DNA of 58,489 nucleotides from Acrasis kona (GCA_026419775.2 JAOPGA020000001.1:1-58489); one strand, 5' to 3'. Positions 31,736-41,636 are shown, counted from the first letter of the stretch. Numbers and translations are program-made. Notes: generated by a model not told the origin, from the letters alone.

Positions 31736-33301
31736 TTATCTATACTGAACATTATAATTATTCATCATGTGAGCGTCTTGACCAACATTGTTTCTCATAC
31801 CAAGAGGTACTTGGTTATGTATGTGTGTATTGTTTAATTGACCATTTCTAGGTCCATTCGGAAACTCATCATAGTAGGGCCCGCGATCCTCCATTTGTTT
31901 TTGACCCGATCTGAAAGGTGGTGTTTGATAAAAGTTTTGTTGATTATTAATAGGTTGTTGTTGTTGAATGTTTCGTTGTTGTTGTTGTTGTGACTGTTGT
32001 TGTTGAATGTAACGTTGTTGGTTTTGTTGTGTACTTTGGTTGCTCCTTCGCATCAATTCCTCCAACTGTCTCATTTGGTTTGGTAGGAATATACTTGATA
32101 TTGAAAACATAACCTGCTTGTTGTTGTCGCAAATGATGCTACAATGGTAAGGTAGGTCAATGATTGATTTATCCCTATTTATGGCCTGTGCTGTTGAAAA
32201 GTAAGAAAATTGTTCGTCCAACTCTGGCATTGCGTTAAAGTCTGGCAACTGTCCCCTATGCTGCATCATAAGCCTATTATACCCATTCTGATAACATTCT
32301 TGGAAAAGTCGTGAGTGAATGGCAGAGTCCGATTGTTGAGATAAAAGATCCTGTCCATACTTTACGTTTGATAGATCCATGCTTGATACCAACTTATTGT
32401 AGGCCTTATTACCCGAAAGAATTCGTCCATTAGCTGCACATATTAACATCGCTATACCACTATTTTCGTACGCATAACTAAAGGCAACCTCATTGAAACT
32501 CTGTTGCGGAGGTTGTTGTGTGCTCAACTCTGCTTCCGTTAACTGTTCCATCAACAATTGATTTTGTTCCCTAAGAGCAGCAATCTCCTCTGTATGTGCT
32601 TCCATTTTTTGTCTTACTTCAGTTAGTTCGGAAAGTAGTTGTTGAACAAAAACATTGTCACCCGTAGGTGTTGGTGCGTTTCTATTAGCTGATGGTTCGT
32701 AAGAATTAAAGTTATCAAAAAAGTTTGGACCGGCGACAGACTCATTAAACTCTTCTTCACAAAAAGCATCAGGTATAAATGGCGGCTTTGGTATTGTTTG
32801 TTGTGGGATTTGTTGTGCGAGTTGTTGTGGTATCCTGGGGGTTTGAGTTTTCAAGGGCGCCTGCTGCGACTGTGCATTATCTACCTCTAGTTTTGCCTTC
32901 TTTAAAGATTGCTTTTGTGGTAGCTCTTCTTCTTCAGAGTTTCCGTCGTTATCCAGGTGTATTGGTTCTTTTCTTCTTGTGCTCCTCACTGGTCTCGAGT
33001 TTGAAAAGGGTAGGTTTGAGTCTGGGACAAAATCGTCATCTCTTCCTGCTGTTCCATAAGTTGTGTCAGCGTCATGTTTTAAAATAGCTTCTCCTTTTTT
33101 TTTTCTTCCTCTTTTTTTACGCTCAGCATCTTTACATTGGTCACCTATACCCATGTTTGTGCACCTTTTACACGGTCGTTGATCATCGCAGCAAGCATGT
33201 GATTTCTGGCAGTTGACGCAGGCCTTTCGCACTTGCGGCCTCTTTTTCGAATCTCCCTCTTCCTCTCCATCGTGCTTGAAGGTCTCGTTATATGTATTCA
33301 T
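31736..33301 (-). CDS. Zn2Cys6 transcription factor with PAS domain
   Basis: 521 aa, single exon. An N-terminal Zn(II)2Cys6 binuclear cluster (about 28-60: ACVNCQKSHACCDDQRPCKRC, then GDQC) is followed by a basic KKRGRKKK stretch. A leucine-zipper-like coiled coil lies at about 220-260 and a PAS-like domain at about 270-400 (FSYAYENSGIAMLICAANGR). The tail is Gln/Asn-rich. The cluster and the PAS order are those of the fungal ERT1/AcuK/AcuM regulators of gluconeogenesis and non-fermentable carbon use. Zn2Cys6 factors are dominated by fungi but occur in some amoebae. Poly-Gln DNA near 31970-32030 is a variable tract. Confidence 0.82.
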   Translation of the reverse strand: MNTYNETFKHDGEEEGDSKKRPQVRKACVNCQKSHACCDDQRPCKRCTNMGIGDQCKDAERKKRGRKKKGEAILKHDADTTYGTAGRDDDFVPDSNLPFSNSRPVRSTRRKEPIHLDNDGNSEEEELPQKQSLKKAKLEVDNAQSQQAPLKTQTPRIPQQLAQQIPQQTIPKPPFIPDAFCEEEFNESVAGPNFFDNFNSYEPSANRNAPTPTGDNVFVQQLLSELTEVRQKMEAHTEEIAALREQNQLLMEQLTEAELSTQQPPQQSFNEVAFSYAYENSGIAMLICAANGRILSGNKAYNKLVSSMDLSNVKYGQDLLSQQSDSAIHSRLFQECYQNGYNRLMMQHRGQLPDFNAMPELDEQFSYFSTAQAINRDKSIIDLPYHCSIICDNNKQVMFSISSIFLPNQMRQLEELMRRSNQSTQQNQQRYIQQQQSQQQQQRNIQQQQPINNQQNFYQTPPFRSGQKQMEDRGPYYDEFPNGPRNGQLNNTHIHNQVPLGMRNNVGQDAHMMNNYNVQYR

Positions 33302-33477
33302 TAATTGATTTGTTGTTGTAACACTTATCCATTTAAATTAAATTCACCCGTAATAGCTCCGCTTGCTAAGGGTAAAAATATTACAAAAATGAAATAACTA
33401 AATTTAAATAAATTTATCATCAACCATCGTGGATAATATTCGAGTAGCTCTCAGATTTATCCTTATACGTTATTTTT

Positions 33478-34233
33478 ATGTTTTATGTCAACCAACAAAG
33501 AGTTAGGGTTGTTCTTGGTCACATATACCCTCATTCTTTTCAACGAATTAATCGGCAATTATCGAGGAGGTTTGTTGATGATCTATTAGATCTGTTCAAA
33601 AGTCAAAAAAATGTCAAAATAGTGGTTAATCGATTCTCTCTTATCGAGATTTTGATTTCAGTAAGTATAATGGTTTCCTTATCATCTATCGCAGGAGTTG
33701 CTTATAATAGGACTATCTTCGAAAGCAAAACATATTACACAAAAATCGAACTTAATCAAATCATGCAGTCACTGGGATTCTACTACACAAATACCGGGAA
33801 ATACCCAACGCAATTATCTGATCTATCATCAGATCAAATAAAAACACCAACAAATGACTCATGGGGACAACCTTACATTTACATTCCCCATGTGGATTGG
33901 TTGTCTATACTTGAGTTGTTACAAGATACAAATATTGACGATAAGGAACTACAATACTGGGTGAAAGTACTTCAAGTATTATCGAAGCAAATCTCAACAC
34001 TTCCACAGGATCTTGACCCAATGCTCATTCTAACATTATGCAGTGAAGGACCGTTAGTGTTTAGTATCGGCTATCGCAACAAACCAATATTCCCTGGAGA
34101 AGATGATCAGATCAACCAACAAGAAAAAATCAGACAAGTCGCACAACTCATCAAGACAACAAGAGAAAGAGCATCAGGCAACATTCCCATTAGACAAGCA
34201 TTAGAAAATGTATCATCACAAATAAAATCATAA
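33478..34233 (+). CDS. GspG: GspG-like pseudopilin of mitochondrial type II secretion
   Basis: 251 aa, single exon. Residues 1-50 are rich in Arg with few acids, as expected for a mitochondrial presequence. Residues 51-75 are a pseudopilin N-terminus: NRFSLIEILISVSIMVSLSS with the conserved Glu at +5 (Glu57). There follow a helix, the YYTNTGKYPTQLSDL segment and NDSWGQPYIY (127-136), the hallmark of major pseudopilin GspG. Residue -1 to the processing site is Arg52 instead of Gly. About 110 C-terminal residues have no bacterial counterpart that I recognise. Nuclear-encoded GspG with targeting is known from heteroloboseans, jakobids and malawimonads, where Gsp proteins form a mitochondrial machine. 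Divergent from the Zn2Cys6 gene. Confidence 0.85.
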   Translation: MFYVNQQRVRVVLGHIYPHSFQRINRQLSRRFVDDLLDLFKSQKNVKIVVNRFSLIEILISVSIMVSLSSIAGVAYNRTIFESKTYYTKIELNQIMQSLGFYYTNTGKYPTQLSDLSSDQIKTPTNDSWGQPYIYIPHVDWLSILELLQDTNIDDKELQYWVKVLQVLSKQISTLPQDLDPMLILTLCSEGPLVFSIGYRNKPIFPGEDDQINQQEKIRQVAQLIKTTRERASGNIPIRQALENVSSQIKS

Positions 34234-34312
34234 AAATCCACTTTATAAATCATTCACTCTTCATATACTTTACTTCACAACAGCACAAACCAGCATGTGT
34301 ACATCCATCACA

Positions 34313-35799
34313 TTACCTTCTGAGGTCACCTTGTTCAGAGTTATACGAAAGGTCTTCCGATTCAGTGTCCACGTCCGTTGGATGACCACCCAAATCAATA
34401 GCATGACTCGACGTGTCAATCTCCCTACTTTGACGACGATCCATCACATCCAGTCCATCCTTATCATCCCTGTCATACCGATGAGGGTCATCAAAAATGA
34501 ACTTTTGATACCGTTGCTTCCTGCTATTCTCATAATCTGCTTGTGCAGAATTAAAATCAGCATCCATGACGGATGGAACATCATGAACAGCATTTTGTGG
34601 GTTGGTGGGAGTTCTGTTATGAAACTGAGCCGATCTCGCAGGCATGATTTTGGAAAAGAAGAAAAGTACTGTAATAATGGGTACAATCTCCCACACAACG
34701 AAACTCAAAATGAGAAAGGCCTTTCCGTAATCAGTCCTTCGAAGTTCGTAAATGGTCAAAAAATGTGAAAAGCGATCGCTTGTAAAAGGTAAAATGTTGA
34801 CAATGACTCTTGTTAAGAAAATGATGCTGTTTAAACCAATTACTACAAGTATTCTGGTGCCGCTGAGCCGACTGAGTTTTAGGTAGAGCGGAACGTCTTG
34901 TTGTTTGCGTATAAGCAACGCTAATCGGCAACCTGTAATGCACAGCAAAAGGCTTATGAACAGAAACGTACCTGCACATGATGCTGACATGATTTGATTG
35001 GCTCTTGTTTGGATCACCTCTTCATCAGTACAATTGTAGATGGATATCCCTGTTACAAGCATTAGACAAGAATTGACATGAAGAAGGCATTACCTAAAAC
35101 GGCGCCGCACCAAATGAAGTTGGCTAGTCCGTATAATGTAAAATAAAATACATCCCTCCTGACTACAGCATTCGTGAACCTGTAGTGTAAGGGTACGTGC
35201 TCATTGTCTAAATCTTCGTTTGAATGAGCATTAATTGCCGTGCCATAGTCATCTTCATCATCGATAAAATGTGGATCCCATGTCGAGTTATATGTCGTGT
35301 GATTGCCATTCACCAAACTTGTGGATAGCGTTGGTTGTGTGTTTCTTTGTTTATTATATTGTGGCGTTGTTGTGGGAGATCTTGGCTGGGCAGATCTCTT
35401 CAACAGTGGTGTGTTCCATTCTTCGCTATTCAGCGCGTGGGTGAAAAATACCAATAATAGTGAAAAGGTTGCAAACTCTACGCTTATAGGTAGCCAATAC
35501 AAGAAAGCCATGTAGCATGCTGAGTGGATTAAGAACCAATATACACTGCGTAAGCTCATCCAAACTACACATAGTACTAGAAAAAAGAAGTGAAAAGACA
35601 CTATTTTGTGTCCGAAAATAATCGTTCTGATAATCTGAAAAAGGGCGAACAGGCATACTACTGCTGATAGCGACCCCAGCACGATGCGGTCATATGTTAG
35701 TGTCTCCAATTCATCTGGTGTTGTTTGACAATATTGTATTGAGTTGAAATGCCAAAGACTCATTACTTCCTTGTCTTTTGTTTGGTTGACCCATGACAC
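34313..35799 (-). CDS. Seven-TM protein, GPR137/TOM1-like
   Basis: Two exons (35799-35094, 35049-34313) and a 44-nt intron give 480 aa. There are about seven hydrophobic segments: three or four before and three after a hydrophilic loop rich in Asp/Asn (about 130-210), then a long charged cytosolic tail (from about 365). The segment FHFFFLVLCVVWMSLRSVYW followed by LPISVEFATFSLL resembles GPR137 and plant TOM1/TOM3 (THH1 family), lysosome or vacuole membrane proteins acting in Rag/Arl8-type small GTPase pathways. The exon join (GAVLG-ISIYNC) falls within a membrane region. A different 7TM family cannot be excluded. Confidence 0.7.
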
Positions 35800-35893
35800 A
35801 ATCCAACGGCTGCCATAGGGAACGCCATAGTTAGTTGTGGGTAAATAAAATTGTCTTCGCCAAAAACAAAATTGTCATCGACTATTTTAGAAA

Positions 35894-36343
35894 TTGGATA
35901 TTGTCATGTCTAACTCTTCTCAACCAGCCTCGGAGCAGCAACAAAACAGATCAGGTGGTGAGTCGAGTAAGGATAGACCCTGGAAATGCCGTCACCCAGA
36001 TTGTACCGTGACTCGTGATTTTATGAGTAGAATTAATGTACACATGAAAAAATGCCATCCGGGACTAGCCCTCTACGAAAAGAAATTAACAAAACGACAA
36101 TTAAAGGAAAAAGAGAAGCTGAAAAAGCAACAAGAATACATAAAAAGCCCTAATAAAGTGTTCTCATATATTCCAAACTCTGTTACCCCAGTAAAGGTAC
36201 TCCAAGCACGCCGAGCATCAGTGCGAGCATCAACTGGTGTAACACCTCCACCAAAGAAAAAGCACACGGATACAAATAAACAGTACTCCTTGACTGTCGA
36301 ATCTAGTTCTCCAATGTTAAGTCATGATCAATCAAGCTCATAA
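35894..36343 (+). CDS. C2H2-type zinc finger protein, N-terminal part
   Basis: 149 codons; the second Met (35906) is a likely alternative start. One atypical finger (about 31-55) has C-x4-C-x(about 12)-H-x4-H spacing (KCRHPDC...HMKKCH), followed by a Lys/Gln-rich basic helix and Ser/Thr-rich tail. The frame ends 17 nt before an ORF on the same strand in another frame. A GT-AG pair at 36321-36379 (59 nt, weak donor GTCATG) would join the two into one protein of 308 aa, so these may be a single gene. Confidence 0.65.
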   Translation: MDIVMSNSSQPASEQQQNRSGGESSKDRPWKCRHPDCTVTRDFMSRINVHMKKCHPGLALYEKKLTKRQLKEKEKLKKQQEYIKSPNKVFSYIPNSVTPVKVLQARRASVRASTGVTPPPKKKHTDTNKQYSLTVESSSPMLSHDQSSS

Positions 36344-36360
36344 TATCTCATCTATATGAT

Positions 36361-36879
36361 TTGTACTGTCGTTTCCCAGAATACTTTTACTTGTTCTTGT
36401 CTAAAAATTGGGTGCTTCCTTGTATGCAGAGTACTGGAAGGTTCATCGCTATTGATGAAATGGTTGAGTTTGTTAATGGTTGGCTAAAATTTCGAATTAA
36501 AGGAGGCAAATGTGAGAAGCGAGTCGAATTTCTATCTGGATTCTACAACTTAATACATCATGTTGAAGACCAATGGAAGGAAACGTTTGTTTCTGGAAGT
36601 TCATTCTATCACACAAACAATGAAATTAATTCAGAGAGTGTAAAAAGTGTATTAAAGCATGCACAGGGATTATTGAACATAAGAGAAGGTAGACCAGAGA
36701 TAACGGATGATGAAATGAGAGAACTTGTGACTACAATAGAAGAACTTTTAGCATCTTTGGAAAAAAAAGTAGATCCGGTAGTTGTGAACAAGATGATTAC
36801 AAAGGCCCAGAAGATCTATTTGCCAAACTATCGTCCTCCACATTCTGAGGACAATGAAGAAGAAGAGGTTCATGAATGA
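36361..36879 (+). CDS. Helical ORF, maybe the C-terminus of the zinc finger gene
   Basis: 172 codons with no recognised family. From about codon 24 (MQSTGRFIAID) it is a helix-rich protein with an acidic end (EDNEEEEVHE). The same-strand spacing of 17 nt after the zinc finger ORF is unlike the rest of the window, where tandem genes keep longer spacers; a spliced fusion (intron 36321-36379) is the preferred reading but the donor is weak. An mRNA would settle it. Confidence 0.55.
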   Translation: MYCRFPEYFYLFLSKNWVLPCMQSTGRFIAIDEMVEFVNGWLKFRIKGGKCEKRVEFLSGFYNLIHHVEDQWKETFVSGSSFYHTNNEINSESVKSVLKHAQGLLNIREGRPEITDDEMRELVTTIEELLASLEKKVDPVVVNKMITKAQKIYLPNYRPPHSEDNEEEEVHE

Positions 36880-37265
36880 CAACCGAAACAAAAAGTTATC
36901 CCGTGTATTACAAAATAAAAAATTAAATTAGGATGACATGCCCAAATTTGACCGATGACAAAATTATTTGCCCTCAACTAACTATAGCTTTCCCTCAGTC
37001 AGTCCAACGGACGGCAGCATGACGAACATCGGACTATGAAAGAAATTGAATTATTCCCGCAGTGAGAATATCAAATACGAACAACATTCTTGAAACAGAG
37101 ATTGTGCAAACGTTCAAACTAAGAATTCAAAGAAACGTACGAAACTTGCTTTTAAAGTTAACTAGTTTTAAGAATCTTGGAAATGCATTGTTTTAATGTT
37201 TTCATCCATGATAAGTAAGATGAATTCAAATGTTCGTTGGTGTTTTGATGTTTTATGTATTTATT
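36880..37265. other. Spacer, no gene seen
   Basis: 386 bp of A/T-rich DNA between the helical ORF and the 3' end of the ROMO1-like gene. No tRNA, repeat or coding signal was found. It likely contains 3' UTRs and perhaps small unspliced RNA. Confidence 0.5.
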
Positions 37266-37536
37266 TTATAGACAACGGATCAATGCGGCAAAACCTAAAA
37301 AGCATGCAAAACCTCCTCCACCTTTCAATATCAATTTAGGAACATTCATCATTACCCAATATCTCCTTTGTCCTCTTAGACTTGGTGAAAGTGAATAAAA
37401 TAGTCCTCCCTAAGCATTTGTATTACTACAACTCTGTTTAAAAGTAACTTACACCGCCAGCCATACCACCACCAACCATGAAGCCCATAACTCCTCCCAT
37501 TCCTGCCTGTGAAAGGCAATCCTTGAACTTTGCCAT
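37266..37536 (-). CDS. ROMO1/Mgr2-like mitochondrial membrane protein
   Basis: Two exons (37536-37453, 37409-37266) and a 43-nt intron give 75 aa, close to ROMO1 (79 aa). The exon 1 product has a Gly-rich helix (GGVMGFMVGGGMAGG) and exon 2 has LRGQRR, then a second Gly-rich helix KGGGGFACFLGFAALIRC, matching the two-helix form and GxRC-like end of ROMO1/Mgr2. In yeast, Mgr2 gates lateral release at the TIM23 translocase; in animals, ROMO1 acts in the inner membrane. The gene is too short for ORF scanning without splicing. Confidence 0.7.
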
Positions 37537-37711
37537 TTTATTAAAGATTTGGTTGAGCTTTTTACAATAAGAAATTTGAATTCGAAATTCTCAGTAGATT
37601 CTTCCATCCAAAGGAGAGCAATGAGTTCCAAAAGATTACTCATTTTGAACGAGAATAATTCACATTAACATCAACAAGATCACTGCTTTTTAGTTTGCAA
37701 ATCAATTGAAA

Positions 37712-37899
37712 ATGGAGGAGCAACACGTTCGCTACTTGATGATCTAATCATTCGCATCTTGAGCACAATCAATCGTACACAGACGCAAACATGGCACATT
37801 AAGCGTGATGTGAATGACAACCAAAAAGAAGTTTATAGCCTGAAGAAATACACAATTGAACAGATTGGATGGAAGTACATCACCGAGAAATACCGCTAA
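37712..37899 (+). CDS. Possible 43-residue spliced gene
   Basis: An ATG at 37712 opens only 12 codons, but a GT-AG pair (37727-37782, 56 nt, donor GTTCGC) would join it in frame to a basic tail ending KYITEKYR with TAA at 37897-37899. The coding look of the second part (Trp, Lys, Tyr-rich, no low-complexity) is the main support. No family recognised. It would be divergent from the ROMO1-like gene. Confidence 0.25.
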
Positions 37900-37951
37900 A
37901 GAGACAGTGTAAGTGTGCCTATGTGCTGTACTTAATAAATAAATCAAAAGT

Positions 37952-38031
37952 TGACGACAGTGGGGTTTGAACCCACGCCCTCTCGGACTGGAGCCTAAAT
38001 CCAGCGCCTTAGACCGCTCGGCCATATCGCC
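37952..38031 (-). tRNA. tRNA-Leu (TAG)
   Basis: 80 nt. The acceptor pairs GGCGATA/TGTCGTC, the D arm is GGCCGAGCGGTCTAAGGC (normal size), the anticodon loop is TTTAGGC (TAG), a class II variable arm CCGAGAGG is present, and the T arm has GGGTTCAAACCCC. A TTTT run follows on the minus strand near 37945-37949. No intron. Confidence 0.95.
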
Positions 38032-38320
38032 ATTATACTATAGTATTTTTACTTCTAAATGGTACTATTTTAATGAAGATAAGATAATGTTTTTTAGGTT
38101 ATTAGAGCATTTCAACTCGTTGTGCACATAAAAGACCTGATGAGAAACTAATTTTGTATTGAAATCGGTCTTCTACTTCTGATATTCCTGTCCGTGCCTA
38201 GGGAGTTGTATCCGTTGTATCCTGTCGTTACGACCTTCTAGAACATCATTTTATGTTGTACTTTTTAGTAATTCACCGTGTCTTTATTTAGGGCAAAATT
38301 ATTTTTAATTTCATCATACA
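38032..38320. other. Spacer with an F-box gene remnant
   Basis: On the minus strand near 38145-38095 the sequence tcttttatgtgcacaa is shared with the F-box gene at about 24030-24060, and the neighbouring codons loosely follow it. This looks like a short decayed copy of that gene family beside tRNA-Leu. Confidence 0.35.
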
Positions 38321-38839
38321 ATGTTGATAGGGTACGACGGTATAGATACAAGGTCACTGTTGTTCATCATGATCGTGGTTGTTATATACATGTACAGCAT
38401 TAAGAAGAAGACAACAATGCATTCAAATCTAATATCTGTGCCAGTGACTATTAAAGAGCAGAAAAAATTAACAACAAAGAGGATTAGCAGAATGATGCTA
38501 TTGGAACATGGAAAAAATTCACAAACCAAGTGGATGGTTCTTTATGGACTAGTACTAGATGTAACAAACTTTAGAGACGAACATCCTGGTGGTGAAGATA
38601 ACATTTTGAAGTTTGTTGGGGAAGACGCAACATTTGCCTATGATGAATGTCTTCACAGCACTTATGCAACAGAACGTGTCCTTAAAATGATAATTGGCGT
38701 CATGATAGACGGCGCAGAGGAACAACAGAAGAGAATATACAAAAACCATCAGGTTGGAGTTTTTTGTGATGTTATTATATTTGCCACAAATGAACCACTC
38801 AATAAAAGGGAGCCCTTACCGCAGCTTGAATTGCTGTAA
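38321..38839 (+). CDS. Membrane-anchored cytochrome b5-domain protein
   Basis: 172 aa. One N-terminal membrane helix (about 11-27) is followed by a cytochrome b5 heme-binding domain (about 52-128): a YGLVLDVTNF strand, HPGG with the first heme His, and CLHS with the second His. The C-terminal 35 residues past IYKNHQ lack family similarity and a GT-AG pair there could remove them, so the true end may differ. Such proteins pass electrons to desaturases, hydroxylases or P450s at the ER, or act as MAPR-like heme carriers. Confidence 0.78.
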   Translation: MLIGYDGIDTRSLLFIMIVVVIYMYSIKKKTTMHSNLISVPVTIKEQKKLTTKRISRMMLLEHGKNSQTKWMVLYGLVLDVTNFRDEHPGGEDNILKFVGEDATFAYDECLHSTYATERVLKMIIGVMIDGAEEQQKRIYKNHQVGVFCDVIIFATNEPLNKREPLPQLELL

Positions 38840-38960
38840 CGATAGCAATCGAGATATAGATGGCTAATAATGAAAGATGGAGCTTCGTGTGCTGGTCGCC
38901 GGAAGTGAAACATTCTTGTGTAAATAAACATAAAAATAATATTAAATAGAAAATGTGCAT

Positions 38961-39736
38961 TTATAATGTTTTATAGGGTGAGGGTGGTGAACGAAATTCA
39001 TTTCCAGTAAAAATGTTCTGGTTGATGAAGTTAGGAGGTAGGTTGTTGTTATAATGTTGTTGTTCTGTTTGTTTCTTTCCAGTCAAATTTTTGATAGTGT
39101 CCATGATCCAAGTAAATACATTTTGTTTGTGGTGATGTTCTCTTGACTTTGGAGTTAAAATGTCGTTATTTGCTGAAGCTGGAAGGCCACCTACTCCAGG
39201 AAGCGACATGTCTCCAATTGAGAGTGTAACGAACAAAGCAGTGGGTGCCAACCAGACACAACTAAAGAAGAACCCTAAAAGTTGCGATAAATCATAGTAT
39301 GGTGTTCTATAGTCTGTAAAGTGGTAGTACCATAGTACATGCGAGATGAGGAAACATGCTGAACAGATCAGTATAGGATTAATTAATGATTCTTACCGCA
39401 GCTTGCGATGAAAGATATTGACTTCACTCTTATGTACGGGAAACCTTTCAGAAGCTGAAAGTAAACAATGTGACTCACAATGCCAAATAAGATTTGATTA
39501 AGTTTAAATTCATCAAAGATCCAGAGTAGTATGTGAATAACGATAATGGACTAAACCGATTAGAAAGATATATAAATTAGACTCACCAAAATCAACCACG
39601 TATTAATTTTTTTCGCAATAACTGCGTACTCTTCCGCGAGTTCCGCTAAATAATATAACCCTGTAGCTAGACATAAAGCACAAAATGCTAATCCAACATA
39701 CAAAGATGCGTATGCTATGATCACAAACAAGAACAT
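38961..39736 (-). CDS. SVP26: TEX261/SVP26 family ER-Golgi membrane protein
   Basis: Three exons (39736-39587, 39550-39397, 39358-38961) with introns of 36 and 38 nt give 233 aa. It matches TEX261/Svp26 closely: GLYYLAELAEEY in the first loop, IYFQLL-like HIVYFQLLKGFP, and a CVWLAPTALFVTLSIG end, with four membrane segments. Svp26 is an ER/early Golgi COPII adaptor that exports certain glycosyltransferases. An extra 70-residue hydrophilic, Asn/Pro-rich tail extends past the usual end. Confidence 0.9.
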
Positions 39737-40421
39737 GTTTACAAATAATGAGTCAACCCCACTATCTTAGATGTACGTGTAGTTGATCGTAATAACATCC
39801 GCTCAATTGTTTTGAGAAATGCTAAGCCCGTCGACGTTAACCTTCTTGTAAGAATCAAAATGATTGGCATGATGAACACACGGCCTCGCATCATCACCGA
39901 CTCAGTCAAGCAGGGGGCATGTATCAACAAATCTACTTTTCTTTTTTTGAAATCACTGGTTTATCATCACAATGGTAATAAAGAAGAGAGGACATATATT
40001 GATGAAAATGCGCACCGAATGAAGCTTAAGCGAGACTATTACATGGGGTATGGATGCGTACAAAATTGAACTTGATCTATGAGAATCGAGTAAAACTCTA
40101 TAGTAAGGGTTCGTATGTACTTTTGACTCGATGTGATTGAATTACGACAGCTCACAAGAGTATTTGTGTATATTTTTGTAAATAAATGTAAATTAAGTCT
40201 GATAATTATGTATACCATCCACTGACTTGACTTATCAGTGATGAGGACCTCCACGATTTTGTTTCGGGGATTGTAACATCAATCTTTAATTTCCAAACAT
40301 CCTTTTTGGTTCATTCGCAATTTCGTATTTATAGTTTTGAAAGATGACATCATATTTGTACAATTAGGATCTATTTATTTTTAACAAATGTGTATGTGTC
40401 CACTAAAATTAACAAAACAAC
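39737..40421. other. Spacer with one unassigned ORF
   Basis: 685 bp. The plus-strand frame 39812-40069 (85 codons, basic, ending MGYGCVQN) is open upstream to about 39765 with no Met, and has a moderate coding look (Lys/Arg-rich, no repeats). No family recognised and no convincing splice partner found. The remainder is A/T-rich. Confidence 0.4.
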
Positions 40422-41636
40422 ATGAAGTACATGAATTACGAGGTGCAGTTCGACAGTGTCTTTACTGAAGAAGGATTACAGTGCAATTACAAAAAGTACT
40501 TGACAAAGTCACACCAACTAGAGCCGCTATTGTTTCTTCTGGATGTGAAATCATTCAGAGAGAAACCAATCCTAGAGTCTGCAAAAGCAATCATACAAAA
40601 ATACATTCTAGTTGGTTCCAAGTACGAAATAAACCTTTCCGCAGACGATCGCAACTACATTGTCAAGCATGATGATACAGGGTCTGAAAACATATTTGAT
40701 GTTGCTTATTGTACAATATATCATGAACTAAGAAGTGACTCCTTTCACAGATATTTAAGTAGTCAGGAGTTTGTCAAATTTATACAGAAGAAGGATACAC
40801 GCTACCTTGATACCATAGCCATAGATCTCTCCAAAGCAAGCAGGAAAAAAATGTTACCAAGTCCATTCACAACTGAGCACATCACCGACCAAGATATTGA
40901 GAGTTTGATCCGCATGAACGATTGTGTTAGTGATTGGGTCTCACTGCGACCTACGTACATTAATGAGAAGGAAAAAGAATATTACGGCTACATGTCCAAG
41001 CACAAGTACAATTTATCAAAGACTGAACAGATTATATCAAAGTTCACGGGAACATTAAAAGTGAGTGCCGAACACTTATTGTACAGTTTATTAGATGACC
41101 GCAACAAGCATCATTGGATGCAATATGTAAAAGTTTATGATAATATTAACGTCAACATTGATCATGAATATTCTTTTGTAAATGTTTATTCCGAACTCCA
41201 TCTTACAAAGATTTTAACTCCGAGAGATAATTTGAGCATGGCAACCCTGCTGTACGACTCAGAGAGGCGTTGTTACATGTGGGTTTGTAAATCCAATGTC
41301 TCGTATGATAAGCGACCACTCCGTACACATAGGCGCCTAAACGATCTTGTGGATCTAAACTGCATGTTCATCTACGATACTGGAGAAAATACTTGTCGTT
41401 ACACATATTTATTATTTGGTGACCATGGTTTGAAGTCGATGGAGTTCCTACATAGAGTAATTGCAAAGAAGCTGTCAAAGAAATTTCATAAGCAGTTCAT
41501 CGAGATGTGTCTGCTAAAAGATCCAGTCAGAGATGGTCAACTACAAAATACTTTGAAGGACTTTAAATCTAGGTACTTGTCCGAACCAGGAAGCAGAAAA
41601 ACTTGGGCTGAAGACTTGTTGAACGGTGCTAAATAA
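40422..41636 (+). CDS. RGS-START domain protein
   Basis: 404 aa, single exon. The N-terminal half (about 25-135) resembles an RGS domain: PLLFLLDVKSFRE, AKAIIQKYI and an FHRYLSSQEFVKFI end, as in regulators that speed GTP hydrolysis on G-alpha. The C-terminal half (about 195-390) has a START-like lipid-binding fold pattern with SAEHLLYSLLDDRNKHHW and related strands. RGS-START fusions are common in Naegleria-type amoebae, so this could couple G-protein signals to lipid sensing. The START half is the weaker call. Confidence 0.7.
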   Translation: MKYMNYEVQFDSVFTEEGLQCNYKKYLTKSHQLEPLLFLLDVKSFREKPILESAKAIIQKYILVGSKYEINLSADDRNYIVKHDDTGSENIFDVAYCTIYHELRSDSFHRYLSSQEFVKFIQKKDTRYLDTIAIDLSKASRKKMLPSPFTTEHITDQDIESLIRMNDCVSDWVSLRPTYINEKEKEYYGYMSKHKYNLSKTEQIISKFTGTLKVSAEHLLYSLLDDRNKHHWMQYVKVYDNINVNIDHEYSFVNVYSELHLTKILTPRDNLSMATLLYDSERRCYMWVCKSNVSYDKRPLRTHRRLNDLVDLNCMFIYDTGENTCRYTYLLFGDHGLKSMEFLHRVIAKKLSKKFHKQFIEMCLLKDPVRDGQLQNTLKDFKSRYLSEPGSRKTWAEDLLNGAK

